64,000 nt of DNA, from positions 49,669,530 to 49,733,529 of the forward strand of contig NC_135721.1 of assembly GCF_964656455.1 (NCBI RefSeq). The letters are read 5' to 3'. The translations under genes and the position numbers were made by a program. Below the pieces are notes generated by a model. That model worked only from the letters and a program-made list of their open reading frames with translations, did no database searches and was not told where the DNA came from. Source of the stretch: Halichoerus grypus. Taxonomy: Eukaryota > Chordata > Mammalia > Carnivora > Phocidae. This document shows positions 46,850 through 58,201 of this stretch, piece by piece. The first letter of the stretch is position 1. Each line of letters opens with the position of its first letter.

Positions 46850-47486
46850 TTAGTGATGACCGAACGTTTTGCATCGCTGAGAGAGACATCACTGAGCTCT
46901 AACAAGGCCATTGTATGTGGAGATCCAGGCTGGGATCCATCCAAGTGCAAGTCAGTCTAGAATCATAGTGCTGTGTCGATCAAGAGGCCTGTTGGGTCTC
47001 CTGGCCTCCTAACACTGTTCCGTGGAATCCAGTGGAACCGTGCCCCGTGCAGCCAACTTGGTTTAAGTACTCCCCCAGACTCTAGTCTATGCCCATCTCT
47101 CTCAGAGGAGGCCATAAGATTTAGGCACTGGCCCTGAAAGGACCGTGGAAAGCAACACAGACGCAGAGTGTGATGGACAGGCTCGGACTGGTTGAGCTTA
47201 ATAGAGTTGTGTAGGTTTCGTGCCCAGAGTGGATCAATTAAGTAGTTTGTCATCCCAGAGCTTTTAGGCTCAGTACTGGCCTTGAGAGACTTGGGCAGAA
47301 AGATAAAAATAGAAAACTGTGGAACTAAATCATGAACTACTCTCCACACCCCATTGGTGATTTGCCCAGGTGTCAGCAGCCAGAAGGACATGGAATTCTT
47401 TGCAATAAATCAGAAAATACGGATACCATTCATTCCATCACAGAAATTAGGAATTCATTAATAGAGAAGGTAGTTTCATCAAATGT

Positions 47487-47520
<34 letters not shown>

Positions 47521-49180
47521 CCATCTGAAAATACCTAAAATAACTTTCAGGAAATTGGGTTTTCCGAATTTTCCACTTCAACTTGTTATTCATCCACTTT
47601 TTTTGTATTCGCTCCCTAGTGTGCAAACAATGACAGGCTCCCCCAGGTTTTTCACCTTTTTCTGAAAAGAAATTTTAATTAAGAGAATGCTATCTTTTTT
47701 CATAGTTTTTTCCTGGGATTTGAGGGAAAAGCATAATTGTGTTTGTAAAGCACAGCAGTGGGAGGACTGCAGAACCAGGGACACCCCTAGTGTCTGTCGC
47801 ACTCCTAGGAGCAGGTAAAGAGGACAGTCTCGCGTGGTCTTTGGGCACCACAGCACAGAAACACCACAGAGAGTGGGAAGTCAGGGAAAATTCTCTCCTC
47901 AAGCAGAGCTCTGTGAGGCCTTGGGGCAGTGAAAGGATGTGGTCGAAGCCCTTTTACTTGCCAACTAAAATAGGCCTGACCTGAAAGAGGCCTGAGAGGG
48001 CCCTTTGGGGCCAGGCCAGCCTAGACCAACCGACATGTCTGCCCGTCTCTCTCCCCGTCTCCCCTCATCTTTAACACCCCTTTCTTGGCTGAGGGGATAG
48101 GGGCTTTTCTCAGTTTTAGGCTCGGGACGTCAGCCAATTCCTGTCCTGCCTGAGGAGGTTTATAACAACTATTCTAAAAGAATGATTGGAAGAGGAGGCT
48201 TGGCCAAGCAGGGCAAGGCCCACAGTGCCTGTTTGCCCAGCTGCACGGTGAAGACAGATAGGGGAGGAAGGTGTGCCTAGAGCCCAGGCTCTGGCATTGG
48301 ATTTGCCTCTAGGCCTCTCTGGTCTTTGTTCTGCACAGAGAGATGCCTTCATCAACAGTTACCTCTTGGAAAGGGAGAAGTAGGGACATATCTTGAGTCC
48401 CAAAAGCCTTTACATGTATCTCATTGCTAAAAGGACTGCTTAGGGGGCCCTCCTCCTGTGCAGCAATGTGAGTACGGGACTTCACCCCCTCTAGAAGCTT
48501 ACAGAGGGGAGCCAACAGTTTCCCTTTCATCACTCCTACCTTTGAAATGCCCGGATTTCTTTTTTAGTTTTACTCAGTTACAGTTTTTAAATATTTGTTA
48601 GGGTGAGGGTGATAACCTGAGGCTAAATCCAGCTGGGAACCAAAGCCTTTGACAAAATTTATTTAAGTTTCTCTAAATCAGAATCTCCCCCAGACTCAGA
48701 ACTCAGTTTACCCTCAGAGTGCTCTCATTATCTTCTTAGACCCATCTAGTTCTTGGCACTCCTAACTCCGTGGCATTCCTCTTGAACACTCCTGATCCCA
48801 GTGCCGGGCTCTGGGCCCTCAACCATGGACTAAGCCCATTTCTCAGTCCTGACCTACCGTGGCCCTAGTTTTCATCTACTGAGCCAGGGTCCACATAGGT
48901 GCCACACAGATTGCCTCATGTAATTCTACATGATCCATTCATGCCATAGCTCCATGTTTCTGTGTTGTCTCTGTGTCCTGTTTACATACTCTAGGCATGT
49001 GTATATGTCTATCTGTAAAGGAAAAACTCAGTTCTTTGTGTTCTATGTAGGGAAAAACTCAGTTCTTCCCTACTGTGTTTCTCCTCCGAGTCTCCTTTAC
49101 TACCCTCCTGAAACATTTCATTTCTGACACTTCTGGTCACCAAATGTGTGGACGTTGTTCCCCTCGTCAAGCAGTTCCCT
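46850..49180. other. Intronic DNA, mostly unassigned
   Basis: It contains the (TG)n microsatellite at 47489-47518 and a spaced 17-bp repeat at 49020-49067. No gene or confident interspersed repeat is visible. Confidence 0.45.
47489..47518. repeat. (TG)n microsatellite
   Basis: About fifteen uninterrupted TG units. Confidence 0.96.
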
Positions 49181-49189
49181 GCGACACCA

Positions 49190-50010
49190 GCTGGATGTCC
49201 TACAGTTTGACTCAATTCTGACACTGTTTACCCGCAGACAGCGTCAGACCCCACAGGTTAAAGGCTCAGTTCTACAAGACCCTCCCCCCAATTGAGACAC
49301 AAGCCACCTGGTTGTCAATCTGGGCTTCTGACCAACTGCTGTAGATGGGAGATTGCCTTGACCTCCTCCTCAGGTTTGCTAAATTGCTGGAACAGCTCCC
49401 AGAACTCAGGAAACATCTTGCTTACTAGATCACAGGTTTATTGGAAGAGGCCATAACTCAGGAGCCTCCAGGTGGAAGAGATGTATGAGGCAAGGTCTAG
49501 GGGAAAGGGTGTGAAGGAGCTTCTGTGCTCTAAGCATGCCACTCTCCAAATCTCCACGTGTTCACCAACCCAGAAGCTCTCCAAACCCCATACTTTAGGG
49601 ATTTTATGGAAACTTCACCACCTGGGCATGATGGATCATGAGGCCTATTTTCAGCTTTTCTGCCTTCTCAAGAGAATGGGTGGTGGGGCTGAAAATTCCA
49701 AGTTGCTAATCATGGCTTGATCTTCCCAGTGACCAGCCTTATCTGGGAGCCCACCCAGGGTCGCCTCGTTAGAACAAAAGACACTCCTGCCACCTGGGAA
49801 ATCACACAGGTTTGAGGAGGTCTGTGTCAAGGACAGAGGTCAAAGGCTGATATTAGGACAAGAGATGCTCCTGGTATTCTTATCACTTAGGAAATCACAA
49901 GGGTTTCAGGAGCTCTATGCCAGTAACCAGGGCCAGAGACCAATATATATATATATATATGTGTGTGTATATATATATATATATATTTTTTTTTTTTTCC
50001 TCAGTATATC
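49190..50010. mobile_element. Old LTR-like interspersed repeat with internal duplication
   Basis: GACACTGTTTACCCGCAGAC, CCCACAGGTTAAAGGCTCAG, TTGAGACACAAGCCACCTGG, CTAAATTGCTGGAACAGCTC, GGAAGAGATGTATGAGGCAAG and TTCCCAGTGACCAGCC follow a common ancient mammalian repeat that I recall as an endogenous-retrovirus LTR; the subfamily and orientation are not certain. Its right end is present in two diverged versions (49768-49855 and 49857-49955), then runs into an (AT)n(GT)n array. Confidence 0.55.
49941..49998. repeat. (AT)n(GT)n(AT)n plus T-run simple repeat
   Basis: Alternating AT, a short GTGTGTGT centre, AT again, then a T-run. It is self-complementary and likely length-variable. Confidence 0.92.
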
Positions 50011-50134
50011 TCAGGGTATCAACTGAGTAACTTGGACAAAGTCAATGCAGCAAGTCATGAAACTGGGTCTTGAACCCTCACCTTTTAACCTCGAAGGTTA
50101 CACAGTCCGTATGTGCCACTGGACCCTAGCCACC

Positions 50135-50222
50135 TTCATCTGTTCATTGTTGAATTCTGAGCTCCTGGAATGGTGCTTGGCACATGGAAGGCATTTGATA
50201 AGTATTTATTAAATTAATAAGT
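50135..50222 (+). mobile_element. L2 3' end remnant, sense
   Basis: TTCTGAGCTCCTGGAATGGTGC, TTGGCACATGGAAGGC and TTTGATAAGTATTTATTAAA is the sense 3' end of L2. It lies about 300 bp before the penultimate exon. Confidence 0.65.
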
Positions 50223-50300
50223 GACCGGTTATTATGACAGTCCTGTGTTTTGCCTCCGTCTCAGGCCCGCCCCTGAGAGCTAAATGCCGGCCTGGAGTCT

Positions 50301-50347
50301 CAGCAGCGTCACAGCGCTTGTGGCCGAGATGACTCGGCCTGCTGCTG
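50301..50347. other. GC-rich inverted repeat upstream of an exon
   Basis: GGCCGAG (50322-50328), loop ATGA, CTCGGCC (50333-50339) is a perfect 7-bp stem with a 4-base loop. CAGCAG at 50301-50306 can also pair with CTGCTG on the far side. It sits 188 nt upstream of the exon at 50527, within a small CpG-containing patch. Confidence 0.8.
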
Positions 50348-50526
50348 ATTACTCATTTATTTTCGTAGTTGCATTCCAGTCTTTAGCCATTCTTTCTCTT
50401 ACTCCATTTTAATTTTTTATTTATCCAATCTACCGTTAGCTGGCAGGGAAGGATGTCAGGGGTTTTCTAAGATCCTGGTTTGTCTTGTCTGATTAATCCC
50501 TGGGGTGGGGTTTGAATATCTTATAG

Positions 50527-50639
50527 CTTTTGGATCTCTTCATCCAGTGGGACTGGTCAACCTACCTTGCTGACTATGGTCAGCCCAACTGCAAGTACCT
50601 GCGAGTGAACCCAGTGACCGCTCTGACCCTGCTTGAGAA
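50527..50639 (+). CDS. EXOC6B: Penultimate coding exon of exocyst subunit Sec15-family gene (EXOC6B)
   Basis: The exon encodes 37 full codons plus two bases of a split lysine codon. The peptide starts LLDLFIQWDW and runs through TYLADYGQPNCKYLRVNP to ALTLLE. This is the highly conserved C-terminal segment of Sec15 proteins (exocyst complex component 6), which help tether Rab-marked secretory vesicles to the plasma membrane. The exon starts in phase 0 after an AG at 50525-50526; the in-frame codon just upstream is TAG, so the reading frame cannot extend left. The donor is GTGAGT at 50640. The acceptor has a weak pyrimidine tract. Choosing EXOC6B over EXOC6 rests mainly on recalled residues (NCKYLRVNPVTAL here, and the tail in the next exon). 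Exon identity is near certain; the paralogue call is less so. Confidence 0.93.
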
Positions 50640-53600
50640 GTGAGTACCCAGTCCGGTGGTCTCTGTTGGGAGGTGGGGATCAGGGTCGGGGACAATTTTC
50701 TCTTTGCCAGTACCTTCCAGAGATAGCAGAGAGGCCCTGTTCTTGAAGTTGCTGTAAGTGCTACGAGTAGTCTCCACCATTGGATTGGGCAGGCTGACGT
50801 TCTTCTTGTAGCGTCTTAGTTCCTGAGCCCCAAGAAGCTAAGCCAAGTTTGGGTCAGGTGGACTCTGGCATTTACCTTGGAGCTGAATGGGGCAACATCT
50901 CTTTAACTAGAGATGACAAGAGAAGAAAGGAAGATGCCTTAAGTTTGGGTTCAGGCCGCCTGGTGAACAGAGTGAGACTGGCCCCAGTCATCTGGGGACA
51001 ATGGGCAGAAGAGCCCCATGGAAGATGGCTTCTGTGGTTTCTAGCTGACAAGTTTCCAGAATTCCAGAAACCTTCACCAGCACCCCCTCCCACTCCCTGC
51101 CAGATTGAGCCTTGTTGTGCCGACTGTCCCAAGAAAGCTGTGTTGGACAAGGTGTCTCGTTCTTGCTTTGGGCAGTCACTGGCCAGCAGAGGTGCCACCA
51201 CGGAGATTGGGCTAGCCGGCTGCGGAACGTCTCCCGGCTAACCAGTGTATCACCCAGATGCTGGGATCTGTTGTGCAGCCTAGCTCCGGCTTTTCCTGAC
51301 CTAGTTGAGAGCTGGCAGGCCAGAGACCAAGATCCATGTAGAAGGGAAGCTTTTTCTTGTCATCACACTAGTTAACTGCCAGCTTCTTGGAAGAGTACCC
51401 TGCATCTAAACAGTACAGCAAGGACATATATGGCCATATGTGAACTTGGATACCACAGATCAGCGTCTAGGAGGTCAGAGTGGAACCTTAAGCAGTAGGA
51501 AAGGCTCCCTACTATGCAATTGAAAGGGGGGAAGGGGAGGAGATGGGAAGTAGGCAAGAGCAGGATGCAGAGGAATGTGTTTGGAGCCAAGAAACTAAGA
51601 GCCCGGGGTGCGACTTTCTCCAGACCAAGCCAGACTGATATTTCCATTTTGTTTCCCATTGATTCTCTCTCCCAATGACCTTTCTCCTTAGGATATCTAG
51701 AGAGTAAGTATATTATTCACTTGGGCCTTTTCCATCACTTTGAGGCAAGTCCTTCTGGTTTCCTCACTGACACTAATGACTACACTAAATTCTTACCCTG
51801 TGAGTTGTCTCCACCCTGACATACTAATCTACTAAACTAGCCTGGTGCCAACTGGCTGGCTGTCTCCTCTCTCCTTGGTCCTTCGAGTGACCCTTGGCAT
51901 ACCAATTCCTATGGGGCTGGAGGTGGTGGCAGGGATTTTTTCCCCCACTGGTGCTCAGCTTCCTGGCACACTCTATACTCTTGCTAGTGCAAAGCTTGAC
52001 ACTCAGCCCTGACAGAAGGGAGCTCCTCAGCAGTCTCCCCCACCTCCTGGTGGTGAAGCCCATGGCGTTAAGATCTGGGACCTACGTCTCCCGGGGGGAA
52101 ACTTTTTATTAGAGGCAAGGCCTAATCCCAGCTGAAATGAGGGTTGGGCCTTTCAGTTGGTGTTTAGATGTCGTATTCACTATGTGTCCAAATGGGCTGT
52201 GGGATTCCCTTCCAGTTCCTTCTCTCAACATTCCTTTACTTGTCTGTTCCTAAGAATCTCTAGATCTAAGAGATATTGCCTCATCCACTTTCTGTGTATC
52301 AACAATAGGCTAAAATAATAAGCCTCTCTGTAGCATTCTGGAGGCCTAACAGTAACAAAGCCATGTGCTTATCCCCAGCAATCAGAAGGGTTTAAAAGCT
52401 TCCTCCCAAACACAGTAGGGGCAAAGGCCACCCAGATCACTAAAATCCCTACTTCCCAGCCTCATAGGAATCAGTCCCTTTAGCTGACCCTTTCCTGCTT
52501 TCGCCCCAGCCAGATCTACCACCAGAGCTTGACAATCTCTCCTTTTCAACCTGGCGCTTCTTGGCAGAGTGAGACATGAAAAGACCCAAAGACCTGCTGA
52601 GAACATTCAGGAAAGAGAAGAGGCACCGGTGTCACTGAGAGGTGGCCATAGCCAAAGTATAGCAGGATCCCAGGCTTACAGAATGGGAGGGGACAAGGGG
52701 AGGGCACCCCCTTTGGTTTGGGAGCATCCCAAGACACAAACCAGCATGCTGCCATCAGCCGTCAGGGCACTTGAGTTTATCTTTTGAGTAATCCCAACTC
52801 CGGGCCTTAATGGCCAAGAACTCCTAGCCTCTGAGGTTCGGGAACTACCTTCTTCCTCCGTTTCTCCTACCTTATTGGGGAGCTTCCTTATGGGAGCTGA
52901 AAGCCAACTCTGGCTCCCCGTCTCTGGGTGGCTTCAAGGAGTCATGAAATTCATGATCACATAAGATGTTAAAATGAACACCCTCTACGTGTAGGGAGTG
53001 TTTTTTCTTCCTTCTTTCCTTCTTTCTTGTTTTGTGTTGTTTTTGTTTAGATTCATAGCATTTTCAGCAAAGGAAAAGGAGTCCTTCTCTGGGATAAGTA
53101 ATCTAAAGCCAGGTCAGTTCCACAAACATTATTGTGCAATTCATGTGTAAGGGACCAAATACAGTAATCATCATAGCCTTGAGGACCCATGTGCTTTCTT
53201 TTCAACCAGGCTCTGTCACCTCTCCTTCTTCCTCACCTCCAAGCACAGTCCTGCACATATGAGTAGTTGTACCTTATACTCAGAGTTCTGAATTCGCTTG
53301 AGTAATTCCAGCCTGAAGGCCCTTAAGCTCAGATCTGTGAAAAAAAGTCACAGCTCATTTGTGGCATCAGTGTCGGCCCCCACCACACAGCTTTGGTGCT
53401 CATCAGCATCTCCTGGCCTTGTGAATATAAATGCCCTTGTGGCATCTCTAGCCTTTTAACCCATTGGCCTCACATCTGCCCCTCTGCACAAGGGCCACCC
53501 CACAGGAAAAAATGGGCCAGGATTGGCCGAAGGCCCCTGGGGGGTATACCTGGGGGTAGATTACCAGGGTTACCAGGTTCCTTCCCCTCCTTCTTCTGAC

Positions 53601-54796
53601 CTGTCTCCATGCAGCCCAGGGAGCTGTGGGGCCAGAGAGCCAGCCCAGCTCCTGGGGGATGGTGGTGAAGACCACCTATGCCTACCCCAAGGAGAAATTG
53701 GTCTGGGCAGTGTTCTTAATGCTCTAACACCGGAACTAGCTGTGGGTTGGAGGTCCACTGTGCAGAGACTGAGACCAGAGGTCACAGTCAGACGTCAGAT
53801 GTCAGAGGTTGTGGCCTCTGTGCGGGGGTTAGCACATTCCCACATGCTATCACAATGGCTTACTCAGACTTGGGCGTTTCTGTGAAACCACAGCCTGGTC
53901 TTGACTTTATCCATGCTTCCTGGTTAGGTCTTTCCATCTGGCCACGACCATTGGCCAGAATTTTCCATGGTTTGCGCTCTAGGAATATGCCATCTCTGGA
54001 GCTTTAGCAAGACCTGGTAATAGAAAGCTCTGTGAAGGTCAAAGGTCTGAGGATATGGACAGCCCTCGAGTTCTCAGGGGCTTCTCTTGCCTGAAGTTCT
54101 GGCTCATCGAGTGAAAGGATGGTCCATCTGCTCTCCTCTGCACCATGCACTCAGCCACCTCACTGCCTCTGGGTCCTTACTCTGAGACAAAAGAGCTCAG
54201 TCAGGCCCTTCGTTTTGTTAGGAATGGAACAGAGGAATTGGCCAGTGAAGTTTAGAACTATACGATAGTTATTCATCTCCTCTTAGAATTGCTAGTCGAG
54301 AGTTTTTTCCTGCTTTATCTTTCAAATACCAGCTCTAAGGTCCCAGCAGGATTTCATATCTTTCAAATACCAGCTCTAAGGTCCCAGCAGGATTTCATAA
54401 GCTCAGGATATGATAAGTGGATCCTAGATCTAGATATTCTGTAAGAGCACGTGACCATCAGGGCTTTAACATGCCCCAGATACCTATAGCAGGTGCATAC
54501 CTGGAGATAGAAGGGAAGGAAAGAGGTAGGGTGGGTATGGATGATCAGGGGATTGGTCCCTCCATAGCTGGCTTTTGACTATTTTCCAAAGGTGACTGAG
54601 GTTGGGAGGGCTGTGGGTGCCAGCAGGACAGCTTCCTGAATAGTAGGTAGGTATGGGCCTGACGATGCAAATATTCTGGACTCTCTCAACTCTGGGTAGA
54701 GGTGAAGATGCACAGCGCCATCCTACCTCCCACCCGTTCTCCTTCCACCATTGTCTCCTCAAACACTTTGCTCTCCTTCTTTCCTTCTCTGTTTAG
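50640..54796 (+). other. EXOC6B: Last intron of the Sec15-family gene (phase 2, GT-AG)
   Basis: It begins GTGAGT at 50640 and ends with a CT-rich tract and TTTAG at 54796, and is 4,157 bp long. It interrupts a lysine codon after its second base. I saw no Can-SINE or L1 in it, which is unusual next to the repeat-dense upstream intron. It contains a perfect 41-bp tandem duplication near its 3' end (54317-54398). Several chance open frames are present but none looks like a conserved domain. Confidence 0.9.
54317..54398. repeat. 41-bp perfect tandem duplication in the last intron
   Basis: The unit opens ATCTTTCAAATACCAGCTC and closes CAGCAGGATTTCAT. It is repeated exactly at 54317-54357 and 54358-54398. 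It ends 398 bp before the last exon. Confidence 0.98.
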
Positions 54797-54923
54797 GATG
54801 AAGGACACTAGCCGCAAGAACAACATGTTTGCACAGTTTCGGAAAAATGAGCGAGACAAGCAGAAATTGATCGACACTGTGGCCAAGCAGCTCCGGGGAC
54901 TCATCAGCAGCCACCACTCGTGA
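54797..54923 (+). CDS. EXOC6B: Last coding exon of Sec15-family gene (EXOC6B), with stop
   Basis: The first base completes the lysine codon split by the intron (GAA|G gives E-K), and 41 codons and a TGA stop follow. The peptide begins MKDTSRKNNMFAQFRKNERD and ends QLRGLISSHHS. It is very rich in lysine and arginine and forms the helical C-terminus of the exocyst Sec15 subunit. The acceptor is a good pyrimidine tract ending TTTAG at 54792-54796. With the previous exon it gives 79 C-terminal residues; the rest of the roughly 800-residue protein must be encoded upstream of this window. As I recall, the EXOC6 paralogue ends differently (a longer tail without SSHHS), which favours EXOC6B. No frameshift or premature stop is visible, so the gene looks functional here. 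Confidence 0.95.
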
Positions 54924-55299
54924 AGGCTGGCCTCAGGCCCGCAGCGGCTGCTCACCACAGCCCCAGAGGCTGGGACCCAGCCCCGGCTGGCCCTGCATTC
55001 GTGCATTCTTCTTCAAAGAGAGCAAATGTATTTTTTTAATAACCTGTGTACAGTATTCACATAACCTTTCCCTATAGTAAAAGAGGCACAAGAAGAAGCA
55101 AGTATGTGAGGTGTTGCTAGGCTGGGACTCAGGGGAAGTCATACTGTACTCTGTGTTAGCCTAGAGATGGGGGTCTCACCAGTCCCAGGATGATGCACCA
55201 CCTTTCACTGCGGCTCTAGAGCCTAGGTCTGGGGCTCAGGAATGACACAAACAAAATGGGTCCTTGGCACCGGGAGGTAAGGTGAGTAGGCGAAAAGAT

Positions 55300-55305
55300 A
55301 ATAAA
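55300..55305 (+). promoter_or_regulatory. Candidate proximal poly(A) signal AATAAA
   Basis: A canonical AATAAA hexamer lies 377 bp after the stop codon, inside a short A-rich run. It could produce a short 3' UTR isoform. The downstream GT-rich element is not striking, so use is uncertain. Confidence 0.4.
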
Positions 55306-58195
55306 GAATATCCTGTTCACTCCCGGGCGCCCCATTCACCACACAGGTGAGGTTGGTTCTTCCTGATGCATGGAGAGGACCTGGAAAACGTTACTGTTTA
55401 GCGTATGAGAGACCAGCACACAGCTCTGGAGGTTCGGATCTCCTCAGTCCACCAACGTTCATTGGCTGGGGAACAAGCATGGTGTGTGGCCAGATGACAG
55501 CTTCACTCCAGTCCTCCAAGGGTGGCAGTTTCTTTAGCCCAGGTCTGACCCAGTGCTTTTATTGCTGATTTTGCTGGGGCAAGATAGAGCTGAGTATACA
55601 GTGGTGATAATTGAACCCCATGACTAACTGCAGGTTGCTCCACGCCGGGAGGAGTTTTATTAGCTCTTGAAAGCCAGTGTGAATGGAATTGGAGCCTCGG
55701 TCCCTTCCCTGTTCATCTCATCGTCTTCTTTCAGGGTCAGGGCACTTGGTTCAGAGCATAGATCAACAGTTATTTCTGTAGATCTTCACAGAGAGTCTCA
55801 GACTTGGCCTCCTTCAGTAGTGTCATTGGGATAAGTCAGATTCCAGAAGCCTGAAAATGGCCCTTCCTTTACCCTTAGGTAAAACCTGAAGGTTACTGGG
55901 GAGTGCTCCTTGTGTTTGAAAACCAGCTCTCTGGCCACCATCTTTTAAAGAAACATTACCAGCTCTGCACGATGGAGGTAGCCGCAGCTGGACAGGATGC
56001 CTGTCGGGAGGGAGCCACTGCCACCATGAGGTGGACAGGGCCAACTGTGGCTAGTGCTTTGTTGCCTCTGGCCCAGCGGTCCCTTACTAAGTCATATCCT
56101 AGATGTGAAGCTCTTCTTACTCAAGCCCAAGCATTCCATCCTCTTCTCAGATCCCCATAGCTCTCCTTTGGCCTCATCTGAGAAAGGTTGTCTATAATCC
56201 CAGGGAGCCTGCACTAGCTGGCTTGGCAGCTGCGTCCGCTATCGCACATGGGCTCCTGACGCTTGGTGCAAGGGCTTTGCCATGAGCTCAGTCAGAGGAG
56301 CCTGCACTTTCAGACTCCTCAGGAAGGTCCTCCTGTGGCTACCGGCAAGCGTCTAATTGTGCATCACCAAACAATGACAAATAAGCCACACAGGCATTTC
56401 CAGCTTGGATTAATGGGAGGAGAGACTCATCAAACAGAATTCTTCACTACCTTCGTCAGCTACTGAGTTGCTTCTGGGAAGGGCAGTGCTTCCTTTTTCA
56501 TTCCCCACCCCGATCCCCCCGAATCCCATCCCAACTTGCAAACCAAGGGGAAGAGATTACACACACAGACATGAGCCTTCCTCCAAGCTGGAGAGGGCAG
56601 GCTGTGTGGAAGCTCTGGAGAAGCTTTCTAAGGCTTACCTTGAGGCCTAGGTGCTTGGCCCAGGGTCTCAGGATGAGGGTCGGGGACGAATGCTGCCACC
56701 CAGAATTGCAGAAGGCAAGGGAAGGCAGGAAGCCATGGGAATGACACCCCAGATGCCATCACCCGAGCCCTGGGTTCAGTTGAAAGAGAGCAAGAAATGA
56801 TTACATTAACCTGATCTGAAGTCCTGTTGCTAAGAAGGGCCCAACACACACTCCTTCAATAGTCCTCCGTTTGGAGCAAGATCCTTTCAGCTTGGAGAGC
56901 TGAGACGGGGATATGGGATGGAGAGAACCTTAAGCATGGCACAGTTTTTGTCTTTTTCGAGTCATCATTGCTGGTCTGGTCTCAGGCCCATACCCTGGAA
57001 AGACTGCCATAGAGGAAAAGTGAACAGGGTGGAGGAACGGGGGTTCCTGTGCACCTCGTACACAGAAGTCCCTCTAAAGAACACACTTACCCAAGCTCAA
57101 GCCTCATAGGGGAGGACCCTTTGGTGGATCTCTTCCCTCTCGGTCTGCCTTCTGTCTTCTCTGATGAAACCAACATGCTGCTACTGAGTTGTCTCTAGAG
57201 ACACGCTCTTGTTGGGCAAGGGAAGGTCAAAACACGGGGACGGCAATGTCCAAGTTGTTTGAATTGCGCGAAGTCGGATTTTTGAGTCTTGTCTCTATGC
57301 CTCTAGCTGGTCCAGCCCTTGAGAGGACTTGTGCACATGCGCTCATGCCCCTCAGACTCCTAAGACCTGGCCTCAGATGCCCAGAGATGTGGAAGTGCCC
57401 CGGCAGGCCTCAGCAGGAGAGCAAGAACAGCAGTGGCTAGAAGGCTACAAGCCTTGGAGTTAGTGTGACGCCTAGCCAAGTTCTTGGGGAAACCAGGTCC
57501 ATGTTTCTGAAGGGCCCTTCTGGTTTGGGCCCCTAGTAGGTTTCAGCAGTAGGGTAGACAGCTTGTATAGTTTTAACATTCACAGGAAATCTCTTTGGAC
57601 TGTGAATGAAGCTGTTAGGGTTGGGGAAGAACAGGACCTGGAAATTGGAACCAGCAGAGTCCCTGTTGACAGTGTCCAGCTTCCAAGGAGTGCTCCCCAG
57701 TGTTTCCACTGCATACCGGGCCCAACAGTCTCTCGGGCCTCAAAGCCAGCCTAGCTTCATTGCACACTTGACAAGTGCTTGCTCAGCAAGCCCCAGACCC
57801 AGGGCCCTCTCTCTCCAAGATCGGCAATGGCCATGACCTTCCTCATAAAGCCTCTCCACACTCCCTGGGGCCTGCAACAGAGCTCCCCCTCCCTTCACCT
57901 CCCTTCTCTCAGGACTCTGTTCCTGGCTGCTTCAACTGCCTCTTTTTTTTTTTCTTTGCCTGCGTTCGCAATTACTTTTCACTAACGTGTTGGAAATGGC
58001 CTTTTTATTTTGCACAAATAGTTGCACATTTATGGAGGACATTTAGGAGAGTCCATTTTTAACTCTAAAGGGAACTTTTTTCTTTAAGACTCACTCATAA
58101 AGCTACTGATGCAGATGGGCCTCGTGGTTAGTGGGAACCTCCTGTGTGGAAAGAGCATGTTTATTCCTCCTGTACGTTTTCCTCTCTCAACTGCT

Positions 58196-58201
58196 ATTAA
58201 A
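58196..58201 (+). promoter_or_regulatory. Candidate distal poly(A) signal ATTAAA
   Basis: ATTAAA is the commonest variant signal. About 20-30 bases on, the sequence turns T/G-rich (GTGTCGTCTCATGGTCG, then GTTTGGTTCTT), which fits a cleavage site near 58215-58230. It sits at the right edge of the repeat-free block after the stop codon, which supports it as the main mRNA end. Confidence 0.55.

Larger units (their letters stand above)
1..50526 (+). other. EXOC6B: Part of a very large intron upstream of the penultimate exon
   Basis: No other Sec15-family exon was recognised by eye in this stretch. The penultimate exon opens at 50527, so the left 50 kb is most simply one intron of the same + strand gene. 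Human EXOC6B is known to span hundreds of kilobases with very long introns. The content is typical intron: L1, Can-SINE, MIR, L2, MaLR and simple repeats. A short missed exon cannot be ruled out without alignment to the transcript. Confidence 0.7.

Noticed and set aside
49941..49998. AT/GT array considered as a matrix-attachment or origin element
   Set aside because: It is a simple microsatellite at the end of an old repeat; nothing else supports a functional role.
50849..51241. 130-codon + strand frame soon after the penultimate exon
   Set aside because: The donor GTGAGT at 50640 is strong and the spliced product matches the family directly, so this is intronic chance.
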